NCBI RefSeq assembly: GCF_013839445.1
Contig: NZ_JACDIT010000001.1
Location: forward strand, 248,001-312,000
Direction of reading: 5' to 3'
Source: Chthonobacter albigriseus
GTDB lineage: Bacteria; Pseudomonadota; Alphaproteobacteria; Rhizobiales; Pleomorphomonadaceae
DNA length: 64,000 nt
Of this stretch, positions 45,365 through 54,450 are shown one piece after another. The notes below the pieces were generated by a model. It made no database searches, was not told where the DNA came from, and saw nothing but the letters and a program-made list of their open reading frames with translations. Made by a program: the position numbers and the translations under genes. Within the stretch, counting starts at the first letter, position 1, and each line of letters opens with the position of its first letter.

Positions 45365-45386
45365 CCAGCCCTTTCCGGAGTACCCC

Positions 45387-45866
45387 ATGATCGACGGCTT
45401 CGACCTGCCCTTCGACGACGAAGCCGACGCGCTGCTGCCGACGTCGCCGCCGATCGCCACCCTGGCGGTGGTCGTCGACTGTTCCGACACGGACGAAGCG
45501 CTGGCGGCGATCCGCGCCTTCGCAACGGCGAACGGGTTCGACGTGCTCGCCGGCGGGGCCGAGCCCTACGACAAGCTCGGGCCGCACGCCCGCGTCTGGC
45601 TGCACCTGCGCCTGCCCGCCTGCCGCACCAACCGCGAGGCCGCCGACCTTGCCGAGCGCCTCGCCGCGAGGGTTTGCGACCCCGCGCATCTCGCCGCGGA
45701 GCTTCCCACCGTCTTCTACGAGGAGGACGGCTCGATGCACTACGAACGGATCTTCGACAGCCGCATGCATCCGGTCATCCTTCCCCGCGCGCTCTGGCTG
45801 AACCTCGAACTCGACACCGGCGCCGGCCCGCAGCGCGATCTTGCCGTCGCTTCCGGGATGCGGTGA
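45387..45866 (+). CDS. Hypothetical protein
   Basis: 159 residues, cytoplasmic, acidic. No recognised domain; it contains a possible ferredoxin-like alpha/beta pattern (TLAVVVDCSDTDEALAAIRAFA) and VFYEEDGSMHYERIFD. It begins 22 bp after the preceding secreted-protein gene with a GGAG site, so they may be co-transcribed. Confidence 0.7.
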   Translation: MIDGFDLPFDDEADALLPTSPPIATLAVVVDCSDTDEALAAIRAFATANGFDVLAGGAEPYDKLGPHARVWLHLRLPACRTNREAADLAERLAARVCDPAHLAAELPTVFYEEDGSMHYERIFDSRMHPVILPRALWLNLELDTGAGPQRDLAVASGMR

Positions 45867-46254
45867 GGGCCCCGTTCGGATCGTCCGCGTCGATCGTGCT
45901 CGTCCGCTCCATCGCCGTTCCCCGTGTCTCGTTCCGACGACGCTTGGAATAGCACGGCGCCGGAGCGCGGGGATAACGCGCCCGGCCGGATGCGACCCGA
46001 TCGATCGCGCTGCGGGACGGCTGTGATCCTCGCTTCCATTGCCCATAGGCTACGTAGCCGTCTCTCGCGTCGAAAAACACGACTACACGTCTACGAGAAC
46101 GTTTCTGCAATTTCTTTCTTTTTTGGATTTCTTGCAATTACAGAGATCGTGGGCTACATCCATCAGCATGAGGGGAGAAACGGGCGGTCGTCGTGCGTTA
46201 TCCCCGGTGAAACATGCGCCGGCTGGCTGGCCGGCCGATTGGGTGGAGTGCGCC
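45867..46254. other. Intergenic region upstream of transaldolase with AT-rich direct repeats
   Basis: 388 bp without a supported gene. The stretch 46081-46150 is AT-rich and holds two near-identical words, TTTCTGCAATT (46102-46112) and TTTCTTGCAATT (46128-46139), separated by about 26 bp. Their place ahead of a transaldolase that is followed by a SorC-type regulator makes them candidate operator half-sites. Confidence 0.45.
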
Positions 46255-47220
46255 ATGGGTACGCCGAGCAAGCTGGAACAGCTGAAGACAATGACCGTGG
46301 TGGTCGCCGACACCGGTGACATCGACGCCATCAAGCGCCTGCAACCCGTTGATTGCACGACGAATCCGACGCTCGTCCTGAAGGCGGTGCCGCTGCCGGC
46401 CTACGAGCGGGTGATCGCCGATGCGCTTGCCTGGGGCAAGGGTCAGGGCGGTGCCCGTGAGGCGGTTGTCGGCGCCATTGCGGATCGGCTAGCCGTTGCA
46501 GTCGGCACGGAACTCGCCCGGATCGTCCCGGGCCGCGTCTCGACCGAAGTGGACGCCGACCTCTCCTTCGACACCGAAGCAACGGTCAACAAGGCGCGCG
46601 CCATCATCGCCGCCTATCAGGCCAACGGCATCGGTCGTGAAAAGATCCTGATCAAGATCGCCGGTACATGGGAAGGGATCCAGGCCGCGAAGATCCTGCA
46701 GGCCGAGGGCATCGACTGCAACATGACGTTGATCTTCGACATTGCACAGGCGATCGCCTGCGCGAATGCAGACGCGTTCCTGATTTCACCTTTCGTTGGG
46801 CGCATTCTCGACTGGTATGTCAAGGCGGAGGGGCGCACCTACACCGCCGAGGAGGATCCGGGCGTCGTCTCGGTCCGGGGCATCTACGACTATTATAAAA
46901 CCCACGGCATCAAGACGGTTGTGATGGCGGCCTCTTTCCGCAACGTCGGCGAAGTGGAAGCTTTGGCCGGTTGCGACCGCCTGACGATCTCGCCGGCGCT
47001 GCTCGACCAGCTCGCCGCCGACACCGGCACGCTGGAGCGCAAGCTCTCGCCGGACACTGTCGCGACGCGTCCGGCGCGGATCGAGCAGGACGAGAAATCG
47101 TTCCGCTGGGCGATGAACCAGAACCCGATGGCGACCGAGAAACTGGCCGAGGGCATCCGGATGTTCGCCAAGGATCTCAAGGAGTTGCGCTCCATCGTTG
47201 CAAAGCGCATGGAAGCCTGA
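46255..47220 (+). CDS. tal: Transaldolase
   Basis: 321 residues, TalB-type. [12 protein letters not shown] near the N-terminus, [12 protein letters not shown], the Schiff-base lysine in [11 protein letters not shown] (about residue 132), and [28 protein letters not shown]. Transfers dihydroxyacetone units in the non-oxidative pentose phosphate pathway. ATG 46255 has GGTGGAG upstream and starts at the family N-terminus. A SorC-type regulator gene follows 62 bp later. Confidence 0.95.
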   Translation: MGTPSKLEQLKTMTVVVADTGDIDAIKRLQPVDCTTNPTLVLKAVPLPAYERVIADALAWGKGQGGAREAVVGAIADRLAVAVGTELARIVPGRVSTEVDADLSFDTEATVNKARAIIAAYQANGIGREKILIKIAGTWEGIQAAKILQAEGIDCNMTLIFDIAQAIACANADAFLISPFVGRILDWYVKAEGRTYTAEEDPGVVSVRGIYDYYKTHGIKTVVMAASFRNVGEVEALAGCDRLTISPALLDQLAADTGTLERKLSPDTVATRPARIEQDEKSFRWAMNQNPMATEKLAEGIRMFAKDLKELRSIVAKRMEA

Positions 47221-47282
47221 TCCGACGCCGGGCGGGGCCTTCCGCCGCCGTCCGGCACTTGCTCCTCCCTCCGGGATTGACG

Positions 47283-48245
47283 ATGCCGCGCCCCCGCCGC
47301 AGCGAGGACCTGATCATCCGGGCTGCCCGCCTGCGCTATGAGCAGAGGCTGCAGCAGACCGAGATCGCCCGCATCCTCGACATCTCCGAATCGACCGTCA
47401 GCCGGTGCCTCCGGACGGCGCTCGACCTCGGCTATGTGGAGATCCAGGTTGCACCCAAGGCGTTCCGGAACCAGGACATGGAGGCCCGGCTGCAGAAAGG
47501 GCTGGGGCTGAAGTACGCCGTGGTCGTGGAGGATCGTGTCAATCCCTCGCAAACACTTGATATCCTTGGCAAAGCTGTCGCTCGCATGGTCGAGGACATG
47601 GTCAAGCCGGGGGATGTGATCGGCGTTTCGGACGGCGCTTCGGTCGCCGCGGTGGCGCTCGCCGCCCGGCGCGGCCTCACCCAGGACATCGACGTGGTCT
47701 CCCTGGTCGGCGGAGTGGGCGCCCCTGAGGAGCCGAGCCATTCCAGCGAAGTCTGCCGCCGCCTCGCCGCCGGCCTCGGCGCACGCGCCTGGCAGCTGCC
47801 CGTGCCGGCGATCGTCGACGACGACCGGATCGCGGGGGTGCTGCACGATACCGGGACGGTGCGGTCGGTGTTCAGCCTGATGCGGCGGGTTACAATCGCG
47901 CTGGTCGGCGTGGGCGCGATCTCGCCGTCGGCCACCATCTTCCGGCACGGGCTGGTGGACGACGCGCTGACGGAAGAACTCGTTGCGCGCGGGGCGGTTG
48001 GCACGATCTGCGCACGTTTCTTCGGGCGCGACGGGCAGCCGGTCGGCACAACCTTCGACAATCGGACGATGTCGATCCCGGTGGCTGATCTCGCCCGCGC
48101 GCCGGTGCGGCTCGGGGCGGCGCTGTCGGCTGCGAAGGTTCCGGCCATCGCGGCGGCGATCGGCGGCAAGCTGATCAACGGGCTCGCTACCGACGTCCCG
48201 ACGGCGGAAGCCCTGCTGGCGGAGATGGCCGGCCGGGTGGGCTGA
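47283..48245 (+). CDS. SorC/DeoR-type sugar-binding transcriptional regulator
   Basis: 320 residues. HTH (QTEIARILDISESTVSRCLRTA, about 26-47) and a C-terminal sugar-phosphate-isomerase-like effector domain (GDVIGVSDGASVAAVALAAR..., SLVGGVGAPEEPSHSSEVCRRLA, GVGAIS). It probably senses a phosphorylated sugar and controls the transaldolase gene directly upstream. ATG 47283 starts at the conserved region. Confidence 0.9.
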   Translation: MPRPRRSEDLIIRAARLRYEQRLQQTEIARILDISESTVSRCLRTALDLGYVEIQVAPKAFRNQDMEARLQKGLGLKYAVVVEDRVNPSQTLDILGKAVARMVEDMVKPGDVIGVSDGASVAAVALAARRGLTQDIDVVSLVGGVGAPEEPSHSSEVCRRLAAGLGARAWQLPVPAIVDDDRIAGVLHDTGTVRSVFSLMRRVTIALVGVGAISPSATIFRHGLVDDALTEELVARGAVGTICARFFGRDGQPVGTTFDNRTMSIPVADLARAPVRLGAALSAAKVPAIAAAIGGKLINGLATDVPTAEALLAEMAGRVG

Positions 48246-48309
48246 AACGCCCGCTTGCCGCCGGCGCCGGCCCGTCCTACACCGCGGGGATTGCGGGGGC
48301 AGCGGAACA

Positions 48310-48900
48310 ATGGCACGGACCATCGGGTCGAGCGGGGAGAAGACGGCAAAGGCGATCCGGGAAGCCGGCATCCGGCTGATCTACGCCCACGGCTTCGAGG
48401 CCGTCGGCATGCGGCAGCTGGCGGCGGAAGTCGGGATACAGCCGGGCTCGCTCTACAAGTATTTCGCCAACAAGCAGACCCTTCTGTTCGACATCGTCCG
48501 CGACCACATGGATCATCTGATCGTGAATCTCCATGTCGCGCTCGAGGGGCATCAGACTCCGCTTGATCGACTCCGCGCCTTCTCGGCTTTTCATCTGCGC
48601 TATCACATGACGCGCAAGATGCAGGTCTACATCGCGAACAGCGAGTTGCGCAGTCTTGAACCTGAAAACAGGAGCGTAATCGTCGATATGCGCTCGACGT
48701 ATGAGCGTGTGGTGGAGGACATCCTGCAAAGCGGGGTGGACTGCGGGGCGTTCCGGCCGCTCGACGTCAAGGTCGCGACCTTCGCCCTGATCGCCCTCCT
48801 GACGGGCATTTGCGAATGGTACCGCGCCGACGGCCGGCTGGAGCAGGACGCGCTGGTCGCCGAGCATGTCGCCCTCGTGCTCAACGGCGTCGCCCGCTGA
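48310..48900 (+). CDS. TetR-family transcriptional regulator
   Basis: 196 residues. N-terminal HTH (IRLIYAHGFEAVGMRQLAAEVGIQPGSLYKYFANKQTLLF, about 22-61) and a helical ligand domain containing RMKSTYER-like and GICEWYRADGRL segments. Target unknown. It precedes nasT by 60 bp on the same strand but is not a usual part of nitrate clusters. Confidence 0.88.
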   Translation: MARTIGSSGEKTAKAIREAGIRLIYAHGFEAVGMRQLAAEVGIQPGSLYKYFANKQTLLFDIVRDHMDHLIVNLHVALEGHQTPLDRLRAFSAFHLRYHMTRKMQVYIANSELRSLEPENRSVIVDMRSTYERVVEDILQSGVDCGAFRPLDVKVATFALIALLTGICEWYRADGRLEQDALVAEHVALVLNGVAR

Positions 48901-48959
48901 CCGGCGACAACCGGCACGGCCGTTGCATGGCAACATCCGGATCAGAACCACAGGACCGC

Positions 48960-49547
48960 ATGAGCCAGCCGCCGACCAAAGTCGCTGTCATCGACGATAA
49001 CCAGGTTCGGGCGGCCATCCTCGAGGATGGCCTGCGGGCTGCCGGCGCGGTGGAGATCACCGTCCTCACCGGAATGGCCAACCTGTTGAAAAGGCTTGTT
49101 GCTCTCGATCCGGACGTGGTCATCATCGACCTGGAGAACCCGAGCCGCGACGTGCTGGAGCAGATGTTCCAGGTCAGCCGCGTGGTGTCGCGGCCCGTCG
49201 CCATGTTCGTCGACCAGTCGGATGCCCAGATGATCGAGGCGGCGGTGGATGCCGGCGTTTCGGCCTATGTGGTCGACGGGCTCAAGAAGGAGCGGATCAA
49301 GGCGATCGTCGACATGGCGATCAGCCGGTTCAACGCCTTTTCCAAGCTCAAGCGGGAGCTCGACGAAGCCAAGAGCGAATTGGCGGAGCGCAAGCTGATC
49401 GAGCGGGCAAAGGGTATCCTGATGAAACACCGGGGGCTTTCTGAAGCGGAAGCCCACGCGGCGCTCCGCAAGACCGCCATGAATGAAAACAAGAGGATGG
49501 CCGAGATCGCTCAAAGCGTGATCACGGCCGCGTCGCTCCTCGGCTGA
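48960..49547 (+). CDS. nasT: NasT, ANTAR-domain antiterminator response regulator
   Basis: 195 residues. Receiver-like domain (KVAVIDDNQVRAAILEDGLR; Asp in VVIIDLEN) and a C-terminal ANTAR RNA-binding domain (ELAERKLIERAKGILMKHR, GLSEAEAHAALRKTAM, SVITAASLL). NasT binds hexaloop hairpins in nas leader RNA to prevent termination and is held inactive by NasS without nitrate. ATG 48960 has AGGA upstream; ATG 48927 is an alternative. The nasS gene and a leader with matching hairpins lie downstream. Confidence 0.93.
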   Translation: MSQPPTKVAVIDDNQVRAAILEDGLRAAGAVEITVLTGMANLLKRLVALDPDVVIIDLENPSRDVLEQMFQVSRVVSRPVAMFVDQSDAQMIEAAVDAGVSAYVVDGLKKERIKAIVDMAISRFNAFSKLKRELDEAKSELAERKLIERAKGILMKHRGLSEAEAHAALRKTAMNENKRMAEIAQSVITAASLLG

Positions 49548-49710
49548 GCAGCGCGACTGGATTTCCGAGCGTCCGGAGATGGACGCAACCGGCAACGACG
49601 CCGAGGGAACGGGCGGGTCGGAGCGACTCCGCCGAGAGAAACATGCGGCCCGACTGCCGGCTTTTCGGCTGCAGTCGGATCGTTGGCCCGAGGGTTCAAC
49701 CTTGTTGACC

Positions 49711-51009
49711 ATGGACGACAGAACTGATTTCGGCGTGAGCGACCCGTTCGGAGAAACCGGCGGACGGCGCGACCTGCCGGTCATCACTGCCGGCTTCATT
49801 CCGCTGGTGGATTGCGCTGCCCTGGTCGTGGCCGCCATGAAAGGTTTCGCGGAGGCAGAGGGCGTTCGGGTCAACCTCGTCCGGCAGACGTCCTGGGCGT
49901 CGATACGGGACCGTCTGGCCGTCGGGCAGTTGGACGCCGCGCAGATGCTGGCCCCGATGCCGATCGCCTCGACGCTCGGTATCGGGGGGCTGAGGACGCC
50001 GATGGTGGTGCCGATGGCCCTCGGCCTCGGCGGCAATGCGATCACCGTCAGTCCGGCCGTATGGGCGGCGATGCGGGCGGAGGGCGCCGAACACCTCGCC
50101 GGGCCGGCCGCCCTCGGCGCGGCTCTCTCCCGGGTCGTCCGGAAGCGCCGAGGCGATCCGCTGACGTTTGCGATGGTGCACCCCTTCTCGGCGCACAACT
50201 ACGAGCTCCGCTACTTCCTCGCCGCAGCTGGAATTGACCCGGATGTTGACGTCCGCCTCATCGTGGTGCCGCCGCCCTACATGGTGGAGGCGATCGAGAG
50301 CGGGCAGATCGACGGCTTCTCGGTCGGCGAACCCTGGAGCAGCCTGGCGGTGGAAGGCGGGGCCGGCGTCCTGATCGTGCCGAAGGTGGAGATCTGGCGG
50401 TCGAGCCCGTGCAAGGTCCTCGGGCTCCGCGCCGACTATGCGGCGGCCTATCCGGCCCGGGTCGCCTCACTGGTCCGGGCGCTGGAGAAGGCGGCCCGAT
50501 GGGCCGACGCGCCGGAGAACCGGGCCGAGCTCGCCGAGTTGTTGGCGGCGCCGGCCATCGTGGGGGTCGCCGCCGCGGTGATCCGGCGGGCGCTGTCGGG
50601 CGAGATCGTCCGGGAAAAGGGAATGCCGGCGACACCGACACCGCGGTTCCTGACGTTCCACAGCGGCGCGGCGACGTTCCCCTGGCGCAGCCATGCCCTA
50701 TGGTTCTTCAGCCAGATGGTCCGCTGGAGCCAGGTTTCCTATTCCGCCGCGGCCGAGGCCGAGGCGGCCGGGGTCTACCGGCCAGACCTCTTCCGCGCGG
50801 CGCTCGCCGGGACAGGCGCTGTGCTGCCGAACGCGTCGGCGAAGGTGGAGGGCGCGCTGGCGGACGCGACTCCGGTCGGCACCGCCACCGGCCGGCTGGA
50901 TCTCAATCCAGACCGCTTCTTCGACGGACGCGTGTTCGATCCCGACGATGTTGCGGGCTACCTGCGCAGCTTCGGCGTAGATACCGGGCCTGATCAATCC
51001 GCGGGCTGA
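49711..51009 (+). CDS. nasS: NasS, cytoplasmic nitrate sensor of the NrtA/CmpA family
   Basis: 432 residues, NrtA-like fold: TAGFIPLVDCAALVVAAMKGFAEAEG, WASIRDRLAVGQLDAAQMLAPMPIASTLGIGG, and GQIDGFSVGEPWSSLAV. Unlike the nrtA product it has no Tat or Sec signal, so it is the cytoplasmic sensor that binds nitrate and releases NasT. ATG 49711 begins just before the domain; an ATG at 49579 would add about 44 Arg-rich residues without similarity. Confidence 0.9.
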   Translation: MDDRTDFGVSDPFGETGGRRDLPVITAGFIPLVDCAALVVAAMKGFAEAEGVRVNLVRQTSWASIRDRLAVGQLDAAQMLAPMPIASTLGIGGLRTPMVVPMALGLGGNAITVSPAVWAAMRAEGAEHLAGPAALGAALSRVVRKRRGDPLTFAMVHPFSAHNYELRYFLAAAGIDPDVDVRLIVVPPPYMVEAIESGQIDGFSVGEPWSSLAVEGGAGVLIVPKVEIWRSSPCKVLGLRADYAAAYPARVASLVRALEKAARWADAPENRAELAELLAAPAIVGVAAAVIRRALSGEIVREKGMPATPTPRFLTFHSGAATFPWRSHALWFFSQMVRWSQVSYSAAAEAEAAGVYRPDLFRAALAGTGAVLPNASAKVEGALADATPVGTATGRLDLNPDRFFDGRVFDPDDVAGYLRSFGVDTGPDQSAG

Positions 51010-51023
51010 TTGCCTCGTGCAGT

Positions 51024-51038
51024 GCACAAATTCTGTGC
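51024..51038 (+). promoter_or_regulatory. NtrC-type binding site
   Basis: GCAC-N7-GTGC, symmetric over GCACA-N5-TGTGC, matching the NtrC consensus GCAC-N7-GTGC. It is about 80 bp upstream of the sigma-54 promoter, the distance expected of an NtrC enhancer. Confidence 0.65.
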
Positions 51039-51114
51039 CGCCGAACGCATGACCTGTTGTCGGTCACCGATCCGGACTGGCCGGTTTCCAGGATCGACCT
51101 GCCTCGCGTCAGTA

Positions 51115-51130
51115 TGGCATGGGTTCTGCA
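51115..51130 (+). promoter_or_regulatory. Sigma-54 promoter of the nitrate assimilation operon
   Basis: TGGCAT-GGGTT-CTGCA, with GG and GC exactly 10 bases apart as in the -24/-12 consensus TGGCAC-N5-TTGCA. Transcription would start near 51141, immediately before the first leader hairpin. Confidence 0.7.
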
Positions 51131-51144
51131 TACCCTAAGCCCGA

Positions 51145-51263
51145 GTGCGCCAACGAAGGCCACCTTCCAGAGAATACGCCCGACGACGGGCACACAGAGC
51201 AGCGCTGCCGACCTGAGATCAGTCCCCTCCCCGGGATCGGTCTTACCGTCGGCAGCGCTTTTT
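51145..51263 (+). promoter_or_regulatory. NasT-responsive leader: hexaloop hairpin and intrinsic terminator
   Basis: Hairpin P1: GTG-c-GCC (51145-51151) and GGCCAC (51158-51163) enclose the hexaloop AACGAA, with A at position 1 and G at position 4 as in ANTAR targets, one bulged C. A second small stem GCCC/GGGC (51178-51191) has loop GACGAC. The terminator pairs AGCGCTGCCGAC (51201-51212) with GTCGGCAGCGCT (51248-51259), followed by a T-run. The nrtA start is 52 bp beyond. A second canonical hexaloop hairpin overlapping the terminator was not identified. Confidence 0.7.
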
Positions 51264-51314
51264 CGTTTTTGCCCTTCCGTCAGGCCGAGCGCCGACACCG
51301 CCAAGGATCGACCG

Positions 51315-52622
51315 ATGACCGACAAGACCGTCTCCGGGACCAGTCTCTCGCGCCGCAGCTTCCTGAAATCCACCGCCGCGACCGCCGGAACGGCGGCCCT
51401 CTTCTCCGCCATCAAGGCGACCTTCCCGGGTGGCGCCTTCGCCGCTGGCTCAGGCCCCGAAGTGACGGGCACGAAGCTCGGCTTCATCGCCCTCACCGAT
51501 GCCTCGCCGCTGATCGTGGCCAAGGAAAAGGGCCTGTTCGAGAAATACGGCCTGCCTGACATGGAGATCCTGAAGCAGGCCTCGTGGGGCGCGACGCGCG
51601 ACAATCTCGTGCTCGGGCTGGAGGGCGGCGGCATCGACGGCGCGCACATCCTGACGCCGATGCCGTACCTGATCTCGTCCGGCAAGGTGACGCAGAACAA
51701 CGTGCCGCTGCCGATGTACATCCTGGCGCGGCTGAACCTCGACGCCCAGGCGATCTCGGTGGGCGCGGCCTATGCCGACCTGAAGGTCGGCGCCGATGCC
51801 GGCGTCCTCAAGGAGGTGTTCGCCAGGAAGCTGGCCGAGGGTCAGGCGGCCAAGGTGGCGATGACCTTCCCGGGCGGGACCCACGACCTCTGGATCCGCT
51901 ACTGGCTTGCCGCCGGCGGAATCGATCCGGACAAGGACGTGGAGACGATCGTGGTGCCGCCGCCGCAGATGGTGGCGAACATGAAGGTCGGCACCATGGA
52001 CGCGTTCTGCGTCGGCGAGCCCTGGAACGCGCAGCTGGTCAACCAGGGGATCGGCTACACCGCCGTCAACACTGCCGAGATCTGGGCGAAACATCCGGAG
52101 AAGAGCCTCGGGCTCCGCGCCGACTTCGTCGACAAGAACCCGATCGCGACGCAGGCGATCCTGATGGCGGTGATGGAGGCCCAGCAGTGGGCCGACGACA
52201 TGGCCAACAAGGAGGAACTGGCCTCCATCGTCTCCAAGCGGGCCTGGTTCAACGTGCCGGCCAAGGACATCGTCGGCCGGATCAAGGGCGAGTACGACTA
52301 CGGCAACGGCAAGGTCGTGGCCGAAAGTCCGCACTTCATGAAGTTCTGGCGCGACGACGCGAGCTTCCCGTTCAAGAGCCACGACAGCTGGTTCCTGGCC
52401 GAGGACATCCGCTGGGGCAAGTTCGCGCCCGACACCGACATCGCGGCGCTGGTCGGCAAGGTGAACCGGTCGGACCTCTGGCGCGAGGCGGCGAAAACCC
52501 TCGGCGTTGCGGCACCGGCTTCCGACAGCCGGGGCGTCGAGACGTTCTTCGACGGCAAGACCTTCGATCCGGCGAACCCCTCCGCCTACCTGGAAAGCCT
52601 CTCGATCAAGCGCGTGGCGTGA
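51315..52622 (+). CDS. nrtA: Nitrate ABC transporter, substrate-binding protein
   Basis: 435 residues. A Tat signal (SRRSFLKSTAATAGTAALFS, residues 12-31) exports it to the periplasm. CmpA/NrtA fold: GFIALTDASPLIVAKEKGLFEKYGL, QASWGATRDNLVLGL, HILTPMPYL, VGTMDAFCVGEPWN. It delivers nitrate or nitrite to NrtB. ATG 51315 has AAGGA upstream. First gene after the regulated leader. Confidence 0.94.
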   Translation: MTDKTVSGTSLSRRSFLKSTAATAGTAALFSAIKATFPGGAFAAGSGPEVTGTKLGFIALTDASPLIVAKEKGLFEKYGLPDMEILKQASWGATRDNLVLGLEGGGIDGAHILTPMPYLISSGKVTQNNVPLPMYILARLNLDAQAISVGAAYADLKVGADAGVLKEVFARKLAEGQAAKVAMTFPGGTHDLWIRYWLAAGGIDPDKDVETIVVPPPQMVANMKVGTMDAFCVGEPWNAQLVNQGIGYTAVNTAEIWAKHPEKSLGLRADFVDKNPIATQAILMAVMEAQQWADDMANKEELASIVSKRAWFNVPAKDIVGRIKGEYDYGNGKVVAESPHFMKFWRDDASFPFKSHDSWFLAEDIRWGKFAPDTDIAALVGKVNRSDLWREAAKTLGVAAPASDSRGVETFFDGKTFDPANPSAYLESLSIKRVA

Positions 52623-52732
52623 GGCCGGCCGGTCGCCGCCATCGCGCGGCGCTCGACGACGACCGGATCGCGCCGGCTGCAATGGCCGGCGCCATCCTAC
52701 AGCCGATGGATACCGAACCAGGACGTCACCCA

Positions 52733-53632
52733 ATGCCCTCCCCTGCCTTGAAGTCCGTTCCCTCGACAGCCAAGCCGGCCGGCTCGACACAGGCGTCGGT
52801 GGTGGCGCTCCCCGTTAAGCCCGCGCCGCGACCCGCTCGGCTGCAGCCGCTGCTCGCCCATGCCGGCGAGCGGCTGCTGCCGCCTACGCTGGTGCTCGCA
52901 CTGATCCTGTTCATCTGGGAGATCGCGTGTTCGTCGCCGGGCGCGAGCCTGCCTCCGCCGAGCCAGGTGCTGACGGACAGCTGGGAGCTGATCGCCCACC
53001 CCTTCTACGACAACGGCGGTATCGACAAGGGTCTCGGCTGGCACCTCCTGGCCTCGCTGCAGCGGGTGGCGGTGGGATACGCCATTGCGGCCGTGGTCGG
53101 GGTGGCGCTCGGCGTGCTGGTCGGGCAATCGACCTGGGCGATGCGCGGGCTCGACCCGTTGTTCCAGGTGCTCCGGACCGTGCCGCCGCTCGCCTGGCTG
53201 CCGCTGTCGCTGGCGGCGTTCCGGGACGGCGAGCCCTCAGCGATCTTCGTGATCTTCATCACCTCGGTGTGGCCGGTGATCATCAACACGGCCGTCGGCA
53301 TCCGCAACATTCCGGCGGACTATGTGAACGTCGCCAAGGTGCTCCGGCTCAACGGGCTAGAGTACTTCGCCAAGATCATGATCCCGGCGGCAGCGCCCTA
53401 CATCTTCACGGGCCTTCGGATCGGCGTCGGGCTGTCGTGGCTCGCCATCGTGGCGGCGGAGATGCTGATCGGCGGCGTCGGCATCGGTTTCTTCATCTGG
53501 GACGCGTGGAACTCGTCCCTGATCTCCGACATCATCGTGGCGCTCGTCTACGTCGGCCTGACCGGGTTCGTCCTGGACCGGATGGTCGCCGGCGTCGCCT
53601 CCCTCGTCACCCGCGGCACCGCGAACAGCTGA
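52733..53632 (+). CDS. nrtB: Nitrate ABC transporter, permease
   Basis: 299 residues. Pro/Ala-rich N-terminus (about 1-40), then about six transmembrane segments with the permease loop VGIRNIPADYVNVAKVLRLNGLEYFAKIMIPAAAP contacting the ATPase. Inner membrane. ATG 52733 is chosen; the frame is open upstream, but that sequence overlaps nrtA and is not permease-like. 10 bp before nrtD. Confidence 0.93.
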   Translation: MPSPALKSVPSTAKPAGSTQASVVALPVKPAPRPARLQPLLAHAGERLLPPTLVLALILFIWEIACSSPGASLPPPSQVLTDSWELIAHPFYDNGGIDKGLGWHLLASLQRVAVGYAIAAVVGVALGVLVGQSTWAMRGLDPLFQVLRTVPPLAWLPLSLAAFRDGEPSAIFVIFITSVWPVIINTAVGIRNIPADYVNVAKVLRLNGLEYFAKIMIPAAAPYIFTGLRIGVGLSWLAIVAAEMLIGGVGIGFFIWDAWNSSLISDIIVALVYVGLTGFVLDRMVAGVASLVTRGTANS

Positions 53633-53641
53633 GGCGACCCC

Positions 53642-54439
53642 ATGACCAAGGCCTATCTCTCCATCGAAAACGTGGGCAAGACCTTCACGCGCGGCGCCGC
53701 CACGACGGAGGTTCTCCGGGGCGTGTCGCTGGATGTGGCGCGCGGCGAGTACGTGTCGATCATCGGCCATTCCGGCTGCGGGAAGTCGACGCTCCTGAAC
53801 CTGATCGCCGGCCTCACCGAGGTCACGACCGGCGGCATCTTCCTCGACAACGCCGCAGTGCAGGGCCCCGGGCCGGAGCGGGCCGTGGTGTTCCAGAACC
53901 ACAGCCTGCTGCCGTGGCTGACGGCCTACGAGAACGTGAAGCTAGCGGTCGACAAGGTGTTCTCCGGCAAGAAGTCCAAGGGGGAGCGGCACGACTGGAC
54001 GATGCGGAACCTGGAGCTGGTCCACATGGCGCATGCCAAGGACAAGCGTCCGGCCGAGATCTCGGGCGGCATGAAGCAGCGCATCGGCATCGCCCGGGCG
54101 CTCGCCATGGAGCCGAAGGTGCTGCTGCTCGACGAGCCGTTCGGGGCGCTCGACGCGCTGACCCGCGCGCACCTGCAGGACCAGGTGATGCAGATCCACG
54201 CCACGCTCGGCAACACGGTGATCATGATCACCCACGACGTGGACGAGGCGGTGCTCCTCTCCGACCGCATCGTGATGATGACCAACGGGCCGTCCGCCCG
54301 GATCGGCGAGGTGCTCGGCGTGCCGCTGGAACGGCCCCGCCACCGGCTGGAGCTCGCCTCCGATCCCACCACCATCCGCTGCCGCTCCGCGGTCCTGAAA
54401 TTCCTCTACGAGCGCAACCGCTTCGTGGAAGCCGCGTGA
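53642..54439 (+). CDS. nrtD: Nitrate ABC transporter, ATP-binding protein
   Basis: 265 residues. Walker A GHSGCGKST, Q-loop VVFQNHSLLPWLTAYENV, signature ISGGMKQR (LSGGQ-equivalent), Walker B VLLLDEPFGALDA and H-loop ITHDVDEA. Powers nitrate import through NrtB. It is a single ATPase with no NrtC-type substrate-binding domain fused to it. 11 bp upstream of nirB. Confidence 0.94.
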   Translation: MTKAYLSIENVGKTFTRGAATTEVLRGVSLDVARGEYVSIIGHSGCGKSTLLNLIAGLTEVTTGGIFLDNAAVQGPGPERAVVFQNHSLLPWLTAYENVKLAVDKVFSGKKSKGERHDWTMRNLELVHMAHAKDKRPAEISGGMKQRIGIARALAMEPKVLLLDEPFGALDALTRAHLQDQVMQIHATLGNTVIMITHDVDEAVLLSDRIVMMTNGPSARIGEVLGVPLERPRHRLELASDPTTIRCRSAVLKFLYERNRFVEAA

Positions 54440-54450
54440 GGCCGCCTCCC

